From positions 1-43,274 of the forward strand of contig JAGPMK010000011.1 of assembly GCA_018052995.1 (NCBI GenBank): DNA of 43,274 nt, read 5' to 3'. The notes below the pieces were generated by a model. It was not told the DNA's origin. It ran no database searches and was given only the letters and a program-made list of their open reading frames with translations. Below, piece after piece: positions 31,374-40,459 of the stretch. The translations under genes were made by a program, and so were the position numbers. Each line of letters opens with the position of its first letter. The stretch's first letter is position 1. The stretch is from Syntrophorhabdales bacterium (GTDB lineage Bacteria; Desulfobacterota; Syntrophorhabdia; Syntrophorhabdales; Syntrophorhabdaceae).

Positions 31374-34105
31374 CGTTTACATATATTGGGGAATCTGGAA
31401 TCAGGGGGTGTAAGGTTCTCAGAATATTGCCAGCACCTTTCGCACTTTTGTCCCCCTGCCTTTGATACAGAGACATCTGTTTCAACACCTTTTATAACCT
31501 CTACCTGGGATACAATGAATATATCCTTTAGTTCATCTCCAAGTTTCTTAAGGGTATTATAATCCGCCTCACTGGCAGTAATGGTTATCTTGGCATCGAG
31601 AGGGTGGCCTATAATCTTTTCCCCTCTCTTTTCCTCTATCCTTTTGTTGACAAGCTCCCTTATCCTCCAGATGGCATCCCATTCCTCCTCTATCTCCTGT
31701 TTTATATATTCATTTTTTATCCCAGGGAATCTTGTCATAAGGATGCTTTCAGGGGTTTTATTGTCTTTTAGATAGAACCACATCTCCTCAGCGGTTGTAG
31801 ATAGTATAGGCGATATGAGTTTAATAAGAGATATAAGGGTTTCATATATAACAGTCTGGGATGCCCGTCTTTTAGGGGCGTTTTTGTTTTCCGTGTATAT
31901 CCTATCCTTGATTATATCAAGATAGAGGGCACTTAAGTCTACAGTGCAGAAATTGTGTATGCTGTGGTAGATAACGTGGAATGAATACTCGCTATATGCG
32001 TTTAGTACCCTTTCTATAAGCCTATTAAGCCTTGAGAGAAGCCATCTATCAAGGTATGACATCTTTTCATAGGACACGCTGTCTGTTTTAGGATTAAAGT
32101 CATTGTTTATGTTTGCATGAAGAAATCTCAGGGTATTCCTTATCCTTCTGTAGGTCTCTACAAGACGATTTATAATATCCTTTGATATCTTTATATCATC
32201 TCTGTAATCCTCATATGTGACCCAGAGTCTCAATATCTCTGCCCCGTATTTCTCTATTATCTCGCTAGGGGCGATGATATTACCCAGGGATTTAGACATC
32301 TTTCTCCCAGAGCCATCAACAACAAAACCATGGGTAAGGACAGATTTATAGGGCGCCACACCCTCATTTCCCACAGATGTAAGGAGGGAACTATGAAACC
32401 ACCCCCTGTGCTGGTCACTACCCTCAAGATACATATCAGCAGGATAATTGAGCTCATCCCTTTTCTTGCATACCGCCGCCCAGCTAACACCTGAATCAAA
32501 CCATACATCGAGTATATCCTCTTCCTTACTGAAGGAGTCGCCACCACATTTGGTGCACCTTGCCGATGCCGGCAGAAAATAGGATGCATCTTTTTCAAAC
32601 CATATATCTGCGCCATGCTCCTTTACAGAGTCTATAACATTTTTAAATGTATCGGGGCTCCAGAATGGTTCTCCACATCGTTTGCAATAGAAGATCGTGA
32701 TTGGTATCCCCCATGTCCTCTGACGGGATATACACCAATCAGGCCTTACAAGGAGCATGTTGTATATCCTGTCTCTTCCCCATGCGGGTATCCATTTTAC
32801 CTTATCTATTGCCTCAAGCGCCTTTTGTCTTAGACTATTTTTATCAAGGGATATGAACCACTGCTCTGTTGCCCTGAAGATAACTGGTTTTTTGCAACGC
32901 CAGCAGTGGGGATATGAATGTTCTATCTCTTCCCTGAAGAGGAGCAATCCCAATTCTTCAAGTTTTGAGATAATGTATTTATTGCTTTCAAAGACATTCA
33001 TGCCATGAAAAAAATCTACCTCTTCAATAAATTCGCCCTGGTCGTTCACAGGGGAATATACATCAAGTCCATATTCAAGACCTGTTTCATAGTCTTCCTC
33101 GCCATGACCTGGTGCAATGTGAACAGCCCCAGTTCCTGTGTCATCTGCCACATAATCAGCAAAAACAATTACAGAATCCCTGTCTATGAATGGGTGTTTA
33201 AAGGTGGTGCCCCTGAGCCTTTGGGGAGAGATCTCTTCTAATATCCTAAAGTCGTTAATCCCTGCCTTCTTTATTATCTCTTGTGCCAGTTTTTTTAAAA
33301 CAATATAGATCTCTTTTTCAGTCTCTACGGTAACATAGGTAAATTCAGGGTTTATGGCAATGGCAAGATTAGCAGGAAGTGTCCATGGAGTTGTTGTCCA
33401 GATGAGCATAAATAGAGGTTTTTCTGGGTAATTATCAAAGAGACCTGTCCTCTCCTTTGTATATGGAAATTTAACATATATGGCATCTGATTTCTTTGTA
33501 TTGTATTCTATCTCTGCCTCGGCAAGGGCAGTGAGGCAGTTGATACACCACAGCACAGGCTTTTTCTTTCGATAGATCTCCCCTCTCTCAAAGAATTTTT
33601 GCATCTCCTCTATAATAACTGCCTGATACATATAATCCATTGTAATATATGGATTATTCCAGTCGCCTATCACTCCAAGCCTTTTAAATTCCTCTCTCTG
33701 GATATCTATAAACCTCTCTGCATACGCCCTGCATTGGCGGCGTTTTTCCAGTTTAGAACCAGAGATGTTTTTACCTTTCATATCCTTTTCAATCTGATGC
33801 TCTATAGGAAGACCATGACAATCCCATCCAGGGACATAGTCAGCCCTGTAGCCTGACATGAATTTTGATTTTATAATGATGTCTTTTAGGATTTTATTGA
33901 GGGCTGTCCCAAGGTGAATGTTACCGTTGGCATAAGGTGGCCCATCATGGAGTATAAAGGTTTTATCGTATTGCCTATCCTTTGTTAGCTTTTCATAAAC
34001 CCTTGTGTCCTCCCAGAATCTGAGTATCTCCCTTTCCTTCACAGGGAGATTACCTTTCATGGGAAATGGTGTCTTTGGCAGATTCAAAGTGTCTTTGTAG
34101 TCCAT
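31346..34105 (-). CDS. ileS: Isoleucyl-tRNA synthetase
   Basis: A 919-residue class I synthetase charging tRNA-Ile. The HIGH-type motif reads HLGT at 64-67 after PPYANGN. The KMSKS loop is at 602-606, and the editing domain contains TTPWTLPANLAIAI and HIAPGHGEEDY. The GWFHSSLL motif and the DVWFDSGVSW segment are also present. A C-terminal zinc finger (CERCW ... CKRC) identifies the bacterial IleS1-type enzyme. AAGGA sits 8 bases before the ATG. A 326-base untranslated region with several hairpins precedes it. Confidence 0.97.
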   Translation of the reverse strand: MDYKDTLNLPKTPFPMKGNLPVKEREILRFWEDTRVYEKLTKDRQYDKTFILHDGPPYANGNIHLGTALNKILKDIIIKSKFMSGYRADYVPGWDCHGLPIEHQIEKDMKGKNISGSKLEKRRQCRAYAERFIDIQREEFKRLGVIGDWNNPYITMDYMYQAVIIEEMQKFFERGEIYRKKKPVLWCINCLTALAEAEIEYNTKKSDAIYVKFPYTKERTGLFDNYPEKPLFMLIWTTTPWTLPANLAIAINPEFTYVTVETEKEIYIVLKKLAQEIIKKAGINDFRILEEISPQRLRGTTFKHPFIDRDSVIVFADYVADDTGTGAVHIAPGHGEEDYETGLEYGLDVYSPVNDQGEFIEEVDFFHGMNVFESNKYIISKLEELGLLLFREEIEHSYPHCWRCKKPVIFRATEQWFISLDKNSLRQKALEAIDKVKWIPAWGRDRIYNMLLVRPDWCISRQRTWGIPITIFYCKRCGEPFWSPDTFKNVIDSVKEHGADIWFEKDASYFLPASARCTKCGGDSFSKEEDILDVWFDSGVSWAAVCKKRDELNYPADMYLEGSDQHRGWFHSSLLTSVGNEGVAPYKSVLTHGFVVDGSGRKMSKSLGNIIAPSEIIEKYGAEILRLWVTYEDYRDDIKISKDIINRLVETYRRIRNTLRFLHANINNDFNPKTDSVSYEKMSYLDRWLLSRLNRLIERVLNAYSEYSFHVIYHSIHNFCTVDLSALYLDIIKDRIYTENKNAPKRRASQTVIYETLISLIKLISPILSTTAEEMWFYLKDNKTPESILMTRFPGIKNEYIKQEIEEEWDAIWRIRELVNKRIEEKRGEKIIGHPLDAKITITASEADYNTLKKLGDELKDIFIVSQVEVIKGVETDVSVSKAGGQKCERCWQYSENLTPPDSRFPNICKRCENTLSLS

Positions 34106-34431
34106 ATTTACTATCCTTCTATTGAGGCTTTTTTACCACAGCTTTCAGCAAAAACCCCTAATCTGATCCCTGCAAAACGCCTTAAGATTAATCCTGAATA
34201 GCTCAAAAACAGACACCTCTCGGGTGTCAAATTAATATGCTGATTGCTGATTGGCATTCAAGAAATTAGCATAAACAGGCTATCTATTCAAGTTTTAATA
34301 GATGCATTTCAAAAGGCGTTGAATGCATTATTAAAGGTTGGGTTCTTTTTCTCTTATGTAGATAGCACACAGAGATGCAGCAGGAAAAGGGTCTATTTAG
34401 ATATGGAAGATAATTTTTAATAGGTTTTGTT
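34106..34431 (-). other. Structured gene-free region upstream of ileS
   Basis: No gene is visible in these 326 bases. They contain a 10-bp stem-loop with one bulge: ATGCATT-T-CAA (34302-34312) with TTG-AATGCAT (34319-34328). They also hold a second hairpin at 34212-34228, the short tandem TGCTGAT-TGCTGAT (near 34239-34252), and an 8-base inverted pair AACGCCTT (34176-34183) and AAGGCGTT (34313-34320). The latter overlaps the loop of the first hairpin. The region could be the ileS leader or simply the tail of the hydrolase transcript. Confidence 0.4.
34205..34228 (-). terminator. Possible terminator or attenuator hairpin, minus strand
   Basis: On the minus strand GACACC (34228-34223) pairs with GGTGTC (34217-34212) across a 5-base loop, followed by TG and five T. 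It could end the hydrolase transcript or attenuate ileS. The stem is short and the T run is slightly displaced. Confidence 0.5.
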
Positions 34432-35040
34432 TTAAAAAATTTCTTTAATAAATTGTCGTATCTCGGATTCCTTACCTATAAAAAAATGATCAGAGTCGAT
34501 GATCTTTATGAATTTTTCCACTAATGGCAGGTCTTTATAGAGCCTCAAGAGTGGTTCCACAGGGGCTATATCATCAAATTTTCCCCCAACAAAACATATC
34601 TTACCCTTGAATTGTTTTAATGGTGTCGAATCATAGAATGAAAAAGGGTATGCCACGATGAACATGGTTTGTATGTCTTCCAGTTTAAGGGATGCCATGC
34701 TTGAGACCCATGCACCGAATGAATATCCAGCGAGGATTATGGTAGCATCCTGTTTTAGGGTATCTTTCAGATAGGCTACTGCTGCCATAACATCCTTTGT
34801 CTCTCCTATCCCCTCCTCATAGGCTCCCCCACTCCCCTCAACACCCCTGAAATTAAATCTAAGTGTAGTGAGACCCTTCTCTGAAAATCCTTTTTCAATA
34901 GCATCTACAACATTATTGTGCATGCTGCCACCATAGAGGGGATGAGGGTGGCATATTACAACGCCTGAATCATTGTTTTTTTCATTCAATATGCCCTCAA
35001 GGGGATAATCAGAGTCTATAATAACCCTTTTTGTTGACAT
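34432..35040 (-). CDS. Alpha/beta hydrolase (CocE/dienelactone-hydrolase-like)
   Basis: A 202-residue small alpha/beta hydrolase of the type with an N-terminal CHPHPLYGGSMHNNVV motif (residues 30-45) and an FNFRGVEGSGG turn. The nucleophile is Ser107 in GYSFG. An acidic residue in the GGKFDDIAP loop and a late histidine in SDHFF complete a plausible triad. Similar proteins are annotated as hydrolases of unknown substrate. No signal peptide is seen. It is divergent from accD with only 49 bases between the starts, so the two promoters must share this short region. Confidence 0.85.
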   Translation of the reverse strand: MSTKRVIIDSDYPLEGILNEKNNDSGVVICHPHPLYGGSMHNNVVDAIEKGFSEKGLTTLRFNFRGVEGSGGAYEEGIGETKDVMAAVAYLKDTLKQDATIILAGYSFGAWVSSMASLKLEDIQTMFIVAYPFSFYDSTPLKQFKGKICFVGGKFDDIAPVEPLLRLYKDLPLVEKFIKIIDSDHFFIGKESEIRQFIKEIF

Positions 35041-35089
35041 GGCTTATTTATTTTGGTAGTTTTTCACCGAAAAATCAAGAGGTAATTTT

Positions 35090-35956
35090 ATGGGTTTATT
35101 TTCGAGAAAAGATAGAGAAAAAAAAACACAGAAAGAGATAGATATAAACAAGGAGATCAAAAAGGCAGAAAAGGAAAAATCCTTGTGGATTAAATGTAGT
35201 TCGTGTCAGGAGCTTCTGTATAAAAAAGAGGTGGAGAGAAATCAGTATATCTGTCTCAAATGCCACTATCACTTTCCCATCACAGTAGAAAACAGGCTTG
35301 CCATGACATTTGATACTGGTTCTTTTACAGAGCTTTTTAGTAATATAGAGCCCTTGGATTTTTTAAAGTTTAAGGATACGAAATCCTATAAAATAAGGTT
35401 GGAGGAGACCCAGAGCCAGATAAAGAAGCTGGATGCAGTTGTCTGTGGTCACGGTAAAATCAATGGATTAGATGTCTTGACAGCGATCTTTGATTTTTCT
35501 TTCATGGGCGGCAGTCTTGGCTCTGTGGTGGGCGAAAAGATAACAAGAACCCTTGAAAGAGGCATAGAGACCAGTATGCCTGTAATAATCTTTTGTTCAT
35601 CTGGTGGTGCAAGGATGCAGGAGGGGATTATGTCCCTTATGCAGATGGCAAAGGTCTCCGGGGCAATTAACAGATTAAAATTAGCAGGCACCCCTTATAT
35701 AACCGTCCTTACTGACCCGACACTGGGAGGGGTTACTGCAAGCATGGGTATGCTTGGCGATATCATTATTGCAGAGCCAAAGGCTATGATTGGCTTTGCA
35801 GGACCAAGGGTTATAAAGGAGACAATAAAAGAGGAACTGCCTCAGGGTTTTCAGCGGGCAGAATACCTCCTTGAGCATGGGATGGTGGATTTAATAGTAA
35901 ACAGAAAGGAGCTTAAAAAACAACTTTATCAGATCTTATCGTTAATTCTACCATGA
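35090..35956 (+). CDS. accD: Acetyl-CoA carboxylase carboxyltransferase subunit beta
   Basis: AccD is the beta half of the carboxyltransferase that makes malonyl-CoA for fatty-acid synthesis, working with AccA. The 288-residue protein has the diagnostic N-terminal zinc ribbon (Cys36, Cys39, Cys55, Cys58). The crotonase-fold core includes FMGGSLGSVVGEK, SSGGARMQEG, TDPTLGGVTASM and GFAGPRVI. The first 30 residues are unusually rich in Lys and Glu. AGAGG precedes the ATG. It is the first gene of a seven-gene plus-strand run and overlaps folC by 4 bases. No accA is visible here. Confidence 0.96.
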   Translation: MGLFSRKDREKKTQKEIDINKEIKKAEKEKSLWIKCSSCQELLYKKEVERNQYICLKCHYHFPITVENRLAMTFDTGSFTELFSNIEPLDFLKFKDTKSYKIRLEETQSQIKKLDAVVCGHGKINGLDVLTAIFDFSFMGGSLGSVVGEKITRTLERGIETSMPVIIFCSSGGARMQEGIMSLMQMAKVSGAINRLKLAGTPYITVLTDPTLGGVTASMGMLGDIIIAEPKAMIGFAGPRVIKETIKEELPQGFQRAEYLLEHGMVDLIVNRKELKKQLYQILSLILP

Positions 35957-37218
35957 AGGGATATTCCCAATCCATGGAATACCTGTCAAGCCTTGAGGGA
36001 TCCGGTATAATATTTGGGCTTGAAAACATAGAGCGGATCCTTGAATCCATTGAAAATCCTCATAAAAAGATAAAATGTGTCCATGTGGGTGGGACCAACG
36101 GAAAGGGATCTGTGTCCACTATGCTTTCCTGTATACTCAAAAGGGCAGGATATAGGGTTGGAAAATACACATCACCCCATCTTATAAGATTTAATGAGAG
36201 GATTGCATTGGATGAAAAAGACATAGAGGATGAAAGCCTCTCTGAGATTATAGATTTTATACGTGGCAGGATTGAAGACAGGTATTTAAAAAGACAATTT
36301 AGCTATTTTGATTTTACTACCGCCATTGCCTTTGAGTATTTTTATCGAAAAAATGTCGATATTGCCATATTAGAGGTCGGACTCGGCGGGAGGTTGGACT
36401 CTACAAATATTGTATCACCCCTTATAAGTATCATAACAAACATTGAGTTTGACCATCAACAGTATCTTGGATATAATCTTGAGGCTATTGCAAAAGAAAA
36501 ATCAGGGATAATAAAAGAGCATACACCGGTGATAACCGGTGCTGATGGGGATGCCATTGGTGTAATCCATGAGGTTGCAGAGAAAAAATTAAGCCCCCTG
36601 TATATCCTTGGCAGGGATTTTTTCTATGAAAAGGATAGGGAACAGGTTATGACATATAAAGGCATAGGCAATACCTTCCAGGATATGTATATAAATCTCA
36701 GGGGTGACCATCAGCTTAAAAATGCATCCCTTGCTCTATGTGCAGCAGAATTCCTTATTGGCTATGGTTATGAGATACCCCAGAGGGCTATCTATGATGC
36801 CTTGGCTGATATAGCCTGGCAGGGTAGGCTTGAGCTGTTACAGGCCAGGCCAGTGACTATAATAGATGGAGCCCACAACCATAATGCAGCAGTTGCCCTT
36901 TCCCAGTTTATTAAAACCCATTACAACTCAGCAAGAAAGATCCTTATCTTTGGTGTCATGGCCGATAAGGACTATGAGGATATGCTTAGGGAACTAATAC
37001 CTGTCATGGATGTGGTTATTTTTACAAAACCTCATACAGATAGGGCATTATCTCCCTATAGAATGGCACATCTTTTAGAAGATTGTATTATTACCGATGA
37101 TGTAAGGACTGCATTGGTTAAGGCAAAGACAATAGCTGGAGATGATGATCTTATATTGATTACAGGTTCTTTTTATACTGCAGGAGAGGCGAAGAAGATA
37201 TTTCATGAGGTTTTTTAG
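35953..37218 (+). CDS. folC: Bifunctional folylpolyglutamate/dihydrofolate synthase
   Basis: FolC adds glutamate to dihydropteroate and then to folates, using ATP. The 421-residue protein has the P-loop GTNGKGS at 47-53, then TSPHLIRFNERI, the EVGLGGRLDSTN motif, TNIEFDHQQYLG, and the C-terminal GRLE and DGAHNHNA motifs of Mur-ligase relatives. It starts inside the accD stop (ATGA) and overlaps lptD by 14 bases. The accD-folC adjacency is common in bacteria and helps confirm both calls. Confidence 0.96.
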   Translation: MKGYSQSMEYLSSLEGSGIIFGLENIERILESIENPHKKIKCVHVGGTNGKGSVSTMLSCILKRAGYRVGKYTSPHLIRFNERIALDEKDIEDESLSEIIDFIRGRIEDRYLKRQFSYFDFTTAIAFEYFYRKNVDIAILEVGLGGRLDSTNIVSPLISIITNIEFDHQQYLGYNLEAIAKEKSGIIKEHTPVITGADGDAIGVIHEVAEKKLSPLYILGRDFFYEKDREQVMTYKGIGNTFQDMYINLRGDHQLKNASLALCAAEFLIGYGYEIPQRAIYDALADIAWQGRLELLQARPVTIIDGAHNHNAAVALSQFIKTHYNSARKILIFGVMADKDYEDMLRELIPVMDVVIFTKPHTDRALSPYRMAHLLEDCIITDDVRTALVKAKTIAGDDDLILITGSFYTAGEAKKIFHEVF

Positions 37219-39244
37219 GGCGTTATTATTTATATGGATAATTTTTTTACCTTTATCTGTGTATGGTAAAAAATTTGATACAAAGTCACCAGTGAATAAA
37301 CCTGTCGATATATCTGCATATTTTCTCGAATATAGTGGTGAGAAAAATACATACACAGCTAGAGGTAATGTAGAGCTTACAGAGGAGGGCAGACGCCTCA
37401 CAGCAGATTCTGTAGTATATGATGAACTCAAGGGTGATATAATAGCCCAGGGGAATGTGGTATTCCAGGATGAAGAGGATGTATTAAGGTGTGAAAGATT
37501 ATATCTCAACATCGTTACCAAAAGAGGGACAATAGAAAAGGGTAGCATCTTTATTAAAAAGGGAAATTTTAATATAGTCGGTGACACGATAGAGAAAACA
37601 GGGGATTCTACATATAATATCAAGGCAGGAGAGATCACCACATGCGACCCACAGAAACCTGAGTGGAGGTTTCGGGCAAGTGATGTGGATATAACTGTTG
37701 ATGGTTATGCAAAAACAAGGGGGACAAAATTCTATATCTTTAATACACCAGTATTCTACCTCCCTTACGGTATATTTCCTGTTAAGACCGAGAGGCAGTC
37801 GGGTTTCCTCATGCCAGAATTTACCTCATCAAGCAGGGATGGTTTCATATTAAGGAATTCATTTTTCTGGGCAATAGCCCGTGATAAGGATGCAACACTT
37901 CATCTTGATTTCATAGAAAAAAGGGGTCTGGATTTTGGCTCAGAGTTTAGATATTCAATAACTGAGGATACAAAAGGGCAATGGTATGCTGCTATCTTGG
38001 ATGACCATGATTATAAGCATACCCGTTACAGGATTAAGGGTAAACACGAACAGAACATTATGGGTGACCTAAAATTAAAGATGGATGTTGACCATGTATC
38101 GGATAATGATTACCTGAAGGACATATCTACAGACGTTGGTGAAAAGAGCGAGAACTTTTTAAAATCAAACCTCTACGTGGAGAAGCCTTTTACACATTCT
38201 CTTTTTACCTATGAGATGGCATATTTTAAAAACCTTATGGTCAAAGACAATGACACGACCTTTAAATATGTACCGCAGATGACGTATTTTACAGAATCTT
38301 TTCCCTTGTTTAAAGACAGAGTTTTTTTTGATTTCTCATCTAATATGACTGATTTTTACAGGGAGGCAGGGGATAAATACTCAAGGCTTGCATTTGAACC
38401 CAGGATTCAGGTTCCATATTCATGGAATGGTTTAAATCTGCTCTTTAGTGGTAAGGCATATGAGACAGGGTACCTCATAAATAAGGCAGAAACAGACTCA
38501 AAGACAACGAGGATAAGGCAGACCTTCAGGGTTGGCAGCGATGCTAATATGCAGTTTATAAGGGATTATTTTGTTGATAGATCAGGGGGGACAGGTTATC
38601 AGAGTCTTATAAAACCAGAACTCAAATATACGTTTATACCTAATTCATCCTATAGGGATCTCCCTTATGTAGATCCATATGACAGGATCTATAAGACAAA
38701 TATCCTTACATATTCCCTTAATCATTATCTTAATTATTTCTCCCGAGGTGAGACAAAAGAGGTCTCTCTTTTACAAATTGAGCAGACCTATGGACTCTCA
38801 GAGGCATTGAGGCCATCAAGCCTCTATGAGGGGTATGGGGAGAGGTTTTCAGATACAAAGGGTAGATTTACATTTTATCTAGAAGAAGATACATCGTTTA
38901 TCCACGAGAGTATATTTAATATCTATGGGGATGGATTCAAGGAAGTAAAAACTTCACTAAACCATTCTCGTCCTAATATGTACAAAATAGATTTTACCCA
39001 CACCTTTACCAAACATCTTGAGAATCAGGTCTATCTTGACCTCGGGGGTAGATATAAAGATATAGACGGAAGGTATCAAATAAGGTATTCTTTCAAGAAT
39101 TCTGTATGGATAGATACCCTTTATCAGATTGTTTATCATCCAGGCTGCTGGGCAGTGACATTAACCCTTGCTCAGACACAGAGGCCAAGGGACACGAGCG
39201 TTAAGTTTGCCTTTGATCTTGCAGGGATTACAAGGATGAAATAA
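37205..39244 (+). CDS. lptD: LPS-assembly protein LptD
   Basis: LptD is the outer-membrane barrel that inserts lipopolysaccharide into the outer leaflet. The 679-residue protein has a signal peptide (residues 1-21, cleavage after VYG). The N-terminal OstA/LptA-like jellyroll spans about 30-150 (YTARGNVELTEEGRRLTADSV...). After it comes the PVFYLPYGIFPV...RQSGFLMPEF segment that opens the barrel domain in all LptD proteins. Cysteines in TTCDPQ and near the end in HPGCWAV could form the inter-domain disulfide known from E. coli, although E. coli has two such bonds. It overlaps folC by 14 bases and lies 13 bases before the nucleotidyltransferase gene. Confidence 0.93.
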   Translation: MRFFRALLFIWIIFLPLSVYGKKFDTKSPVNKPVDISAYFLEYSGEKNTYTARGNVELTEEGRRLTADSVVYDELKGDIIAQGNVVFQDEEDVLRCERLYLNIVTKRGTIEKGSIFIKKGNFNIVGDTIEKTGDSTYNIKAGEITTCDPQKPEWRFRASDVDITVDGYAKTRGTKFYIFNTPVFYLPYGIFPVKTERQSGFLMPEFTSSSRDGFILRNSFFWAIARDKDATLHLDFIEKRGLDFGSEFRYSITEDTKGQWYAAILDDHDYKHTRYRIKGKHEQNIMGDLKLKMDVDHVSDNDYLKDISTDVGEKSENFLKSNLYVEKPFTHSLFTYEMAYFKNLMVKDNDTTFKYVPQMTYFTESFPLFKDRVFFDFSSNMTDFYREAGDKYSRLAFEPRIQVPYSWNGLNLLFSGKAYETGYLINKAETDSKTTRIRQTFRVGSDANMQFIRDYFVDRSGGTGYQSLIKPELKYTFIPNSSYRDLPYVDPYDRIYKTNILTYSLNHYLNYFSRGETKEVSLLQIEQTYGLSEALRPSSLYEGYGERFSDTKGRFTFYLEEDTSFIHESIFNIYGDGFKEVKTSLNHSRPNMYKIDFTHTFTKHLENQVYLDLGGRYKDIDGRYQIRYSFKNSVWIDTLYQIVYHPGCWAVTLTLAQTQRPRDTSVKFAFDLAGITRMK

Positions 39245-39257
39245 AGGAGGAAGAGGA

Positions 39258-39989
39258 ATGAAAGGTATAATACTTGCAGGCGGTCTCGGAACAAGGCTAT
39301 ATCCCCTTACAAAGATTACAAACAAGCACCTTCTGCCTATCTATGAAAAGCCAATGATATATTATCCCATAGAGACACTAATAAATGCAGGCATAACAGA
39401 TATAATGATTGTTACAGGTGGAAACCATGCAGGTGATTTCTTGAGGCTTCTCGGTAATGGAAAAGAGTTTGGTTTAAAACATATAAACTACACATACCAG
39501 GAAGGCGAGGGTGGTATTGCGGCTGCCCTGGCTCTTGCAGAGTATTTTGCCGACAGACAGCCAATCTGCGTTGTCCTTGGCGACAACATCATTGAAAAAA
39601 ACATTATAAAGGCTATAAAGGACTTTGAAAGGCAGGGAAGGGGCGCAAAGATAATGCTCAAAGAGGTGCCTGACCCTGAGAGATTCGGTGTGGCAGAGAT
39701 AGAAAATGGAAGGCTTATAAATATAGTGGAGAAACCAAGGCAACCAAAGAGCAATCTTGCTGTGATAGGTATATATATGTATGATGCGAGGGTCTTTGAT
39801 ATAGTAAAGACCCTCAAACCATCAGAGAGGGGTGAGCTTGAGATAACGGATGTGAATAACGCCTATGTCAGGGAAGGGACAATGACATGGGAGATGCTTC
39901 AGGGTTGGTGGACAGATGCAGGGACATTTGAATCGCTTCTTAGGGCAAATATCCTTGTTTCACAGACAGGCGCAAACAATAAAGTTTAG
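39258..39989 (+). CDS. rmlA: Glucose-1-phosphate thymidylyltransferase (RmlA-like)
   Basis: This enzyme makes dTDP-glucose from dTTP and glucose-1-phosphate, the first step to dTDP-rhamnose and other deoxysugars. The 243-residue protein has ILAGGLGTRLYPLT, KHLLPIYEKPMIYYPIE, the VVLGDNI motif, and RFGVAEIENGRLINIVEKP, followed by a late WWTDAGTFE segment. It is shorter than typical 290-residue RmlA, lacking the C-terminal allosteric helices of the long form. Relatives of this length are often annotated simply as sugar nucleotidyltransferases. A strong AAGGAGG lies upstream. Confidence 0.88.
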   Translation: MKGIILAGGLGTRLYPLTKITNKHLLPIYEKPMIYYPIETLINAGITDIMIVTGGNHAGDFLRLLGNGKEFGLKHINYTYQEGEGGIAAALALAEYFADRQPICVVLGDNIIEKNIIKAIKDFERQGRGAKIMLKEVPDPERFGVAEIENGRLINIVEKPRQPKSNLAVIGIYMYDARVFDIVKTLKPSERGELEITDVNNAYVREGTMTWEMLQGWWTDAGTFESLLRANILVSQTGANNKV

Positions 39990-40003
39990 AAGGGGTGGCA
40001 GAC

Positions 40004-40459
40004 ATGATAAAGGATGTATTTATAAAGCAGCTAAGGCTTATACCGGATGAGAGGGGCAGGCTCATGGAGATGTTGAGATGCGATGATGAGGAATTTACTA
40101 AGTTTGGTCAGGTATATATGACAACCACATACCCCCATGTGGTCAAGGCATGGCATTACCATAAACTCCAGGATGATTTTATTGTGTGTGTCAAGGGTAT
40201 GTTAAAACTTGTCCTATATGATGATAGGGAGGACTCTCCAACAAGGGGAGAGGTTGATGAATTTTTTATTGGTGATTATAGACCTATTATAGTAAAGGTC
40301 CCCAGGATGGTCTATCATGGCTGGAAATGCATAAGTGAGGAAGAGGCCATTGTGATAAACATACCAACGGAACCTTATAATAGGGAGATGCCTGATGAAT
40401 ATAGGAAGGACCCCCATATAAATGACATACCTTATAGCTGGGAGAGAAAGGATGGATAA
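40004..40459 (+). CDS. dTDP-4-dehydrorhamnose 3,5-epimerase family protein
   Basis: A 151-residue cupin-fold protein of the RmlC family. The WHYHK motif occupies the position of the catalytic GLHxQ histidine, and KVPRMVYHGWKC matches the PpGfaHGF segment. The usual RmlC QK/KLV segment is changed (LQDDFIVCVKG), so exact epimerase activity is uncertain. A C-3 epimerase or sugar isomerase is possible. The ATG at 40004 is preferred because AAGGGG lies 8 bases upstream; a GTG at 39995 in frame is less well placed. The gene overlaps rmlB by 8 bases. Confidence 0.8.
   Translation: MIKDVFIKQLRLIPDERGRLMEMLRCDDEEFTKFGQVYMTTTYPHVVKAWHYHKLQDDFIVCVKGMLKLVLYDDREDSPTRGEVDEFFIGDYRPIIVKVPRMVYHGWKCISEEEAIVINIPTEPYNREMPDEYRKDPHINDIPYSWERKDG

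Noticed and set aside
34106-34431. T-box riboswitch ahead of ileS
   Set aside because: The conserved AGGGTGG-ACCGCG antiterminator block is absent on the minus strand, and no specifier-stem pattern is apparent.
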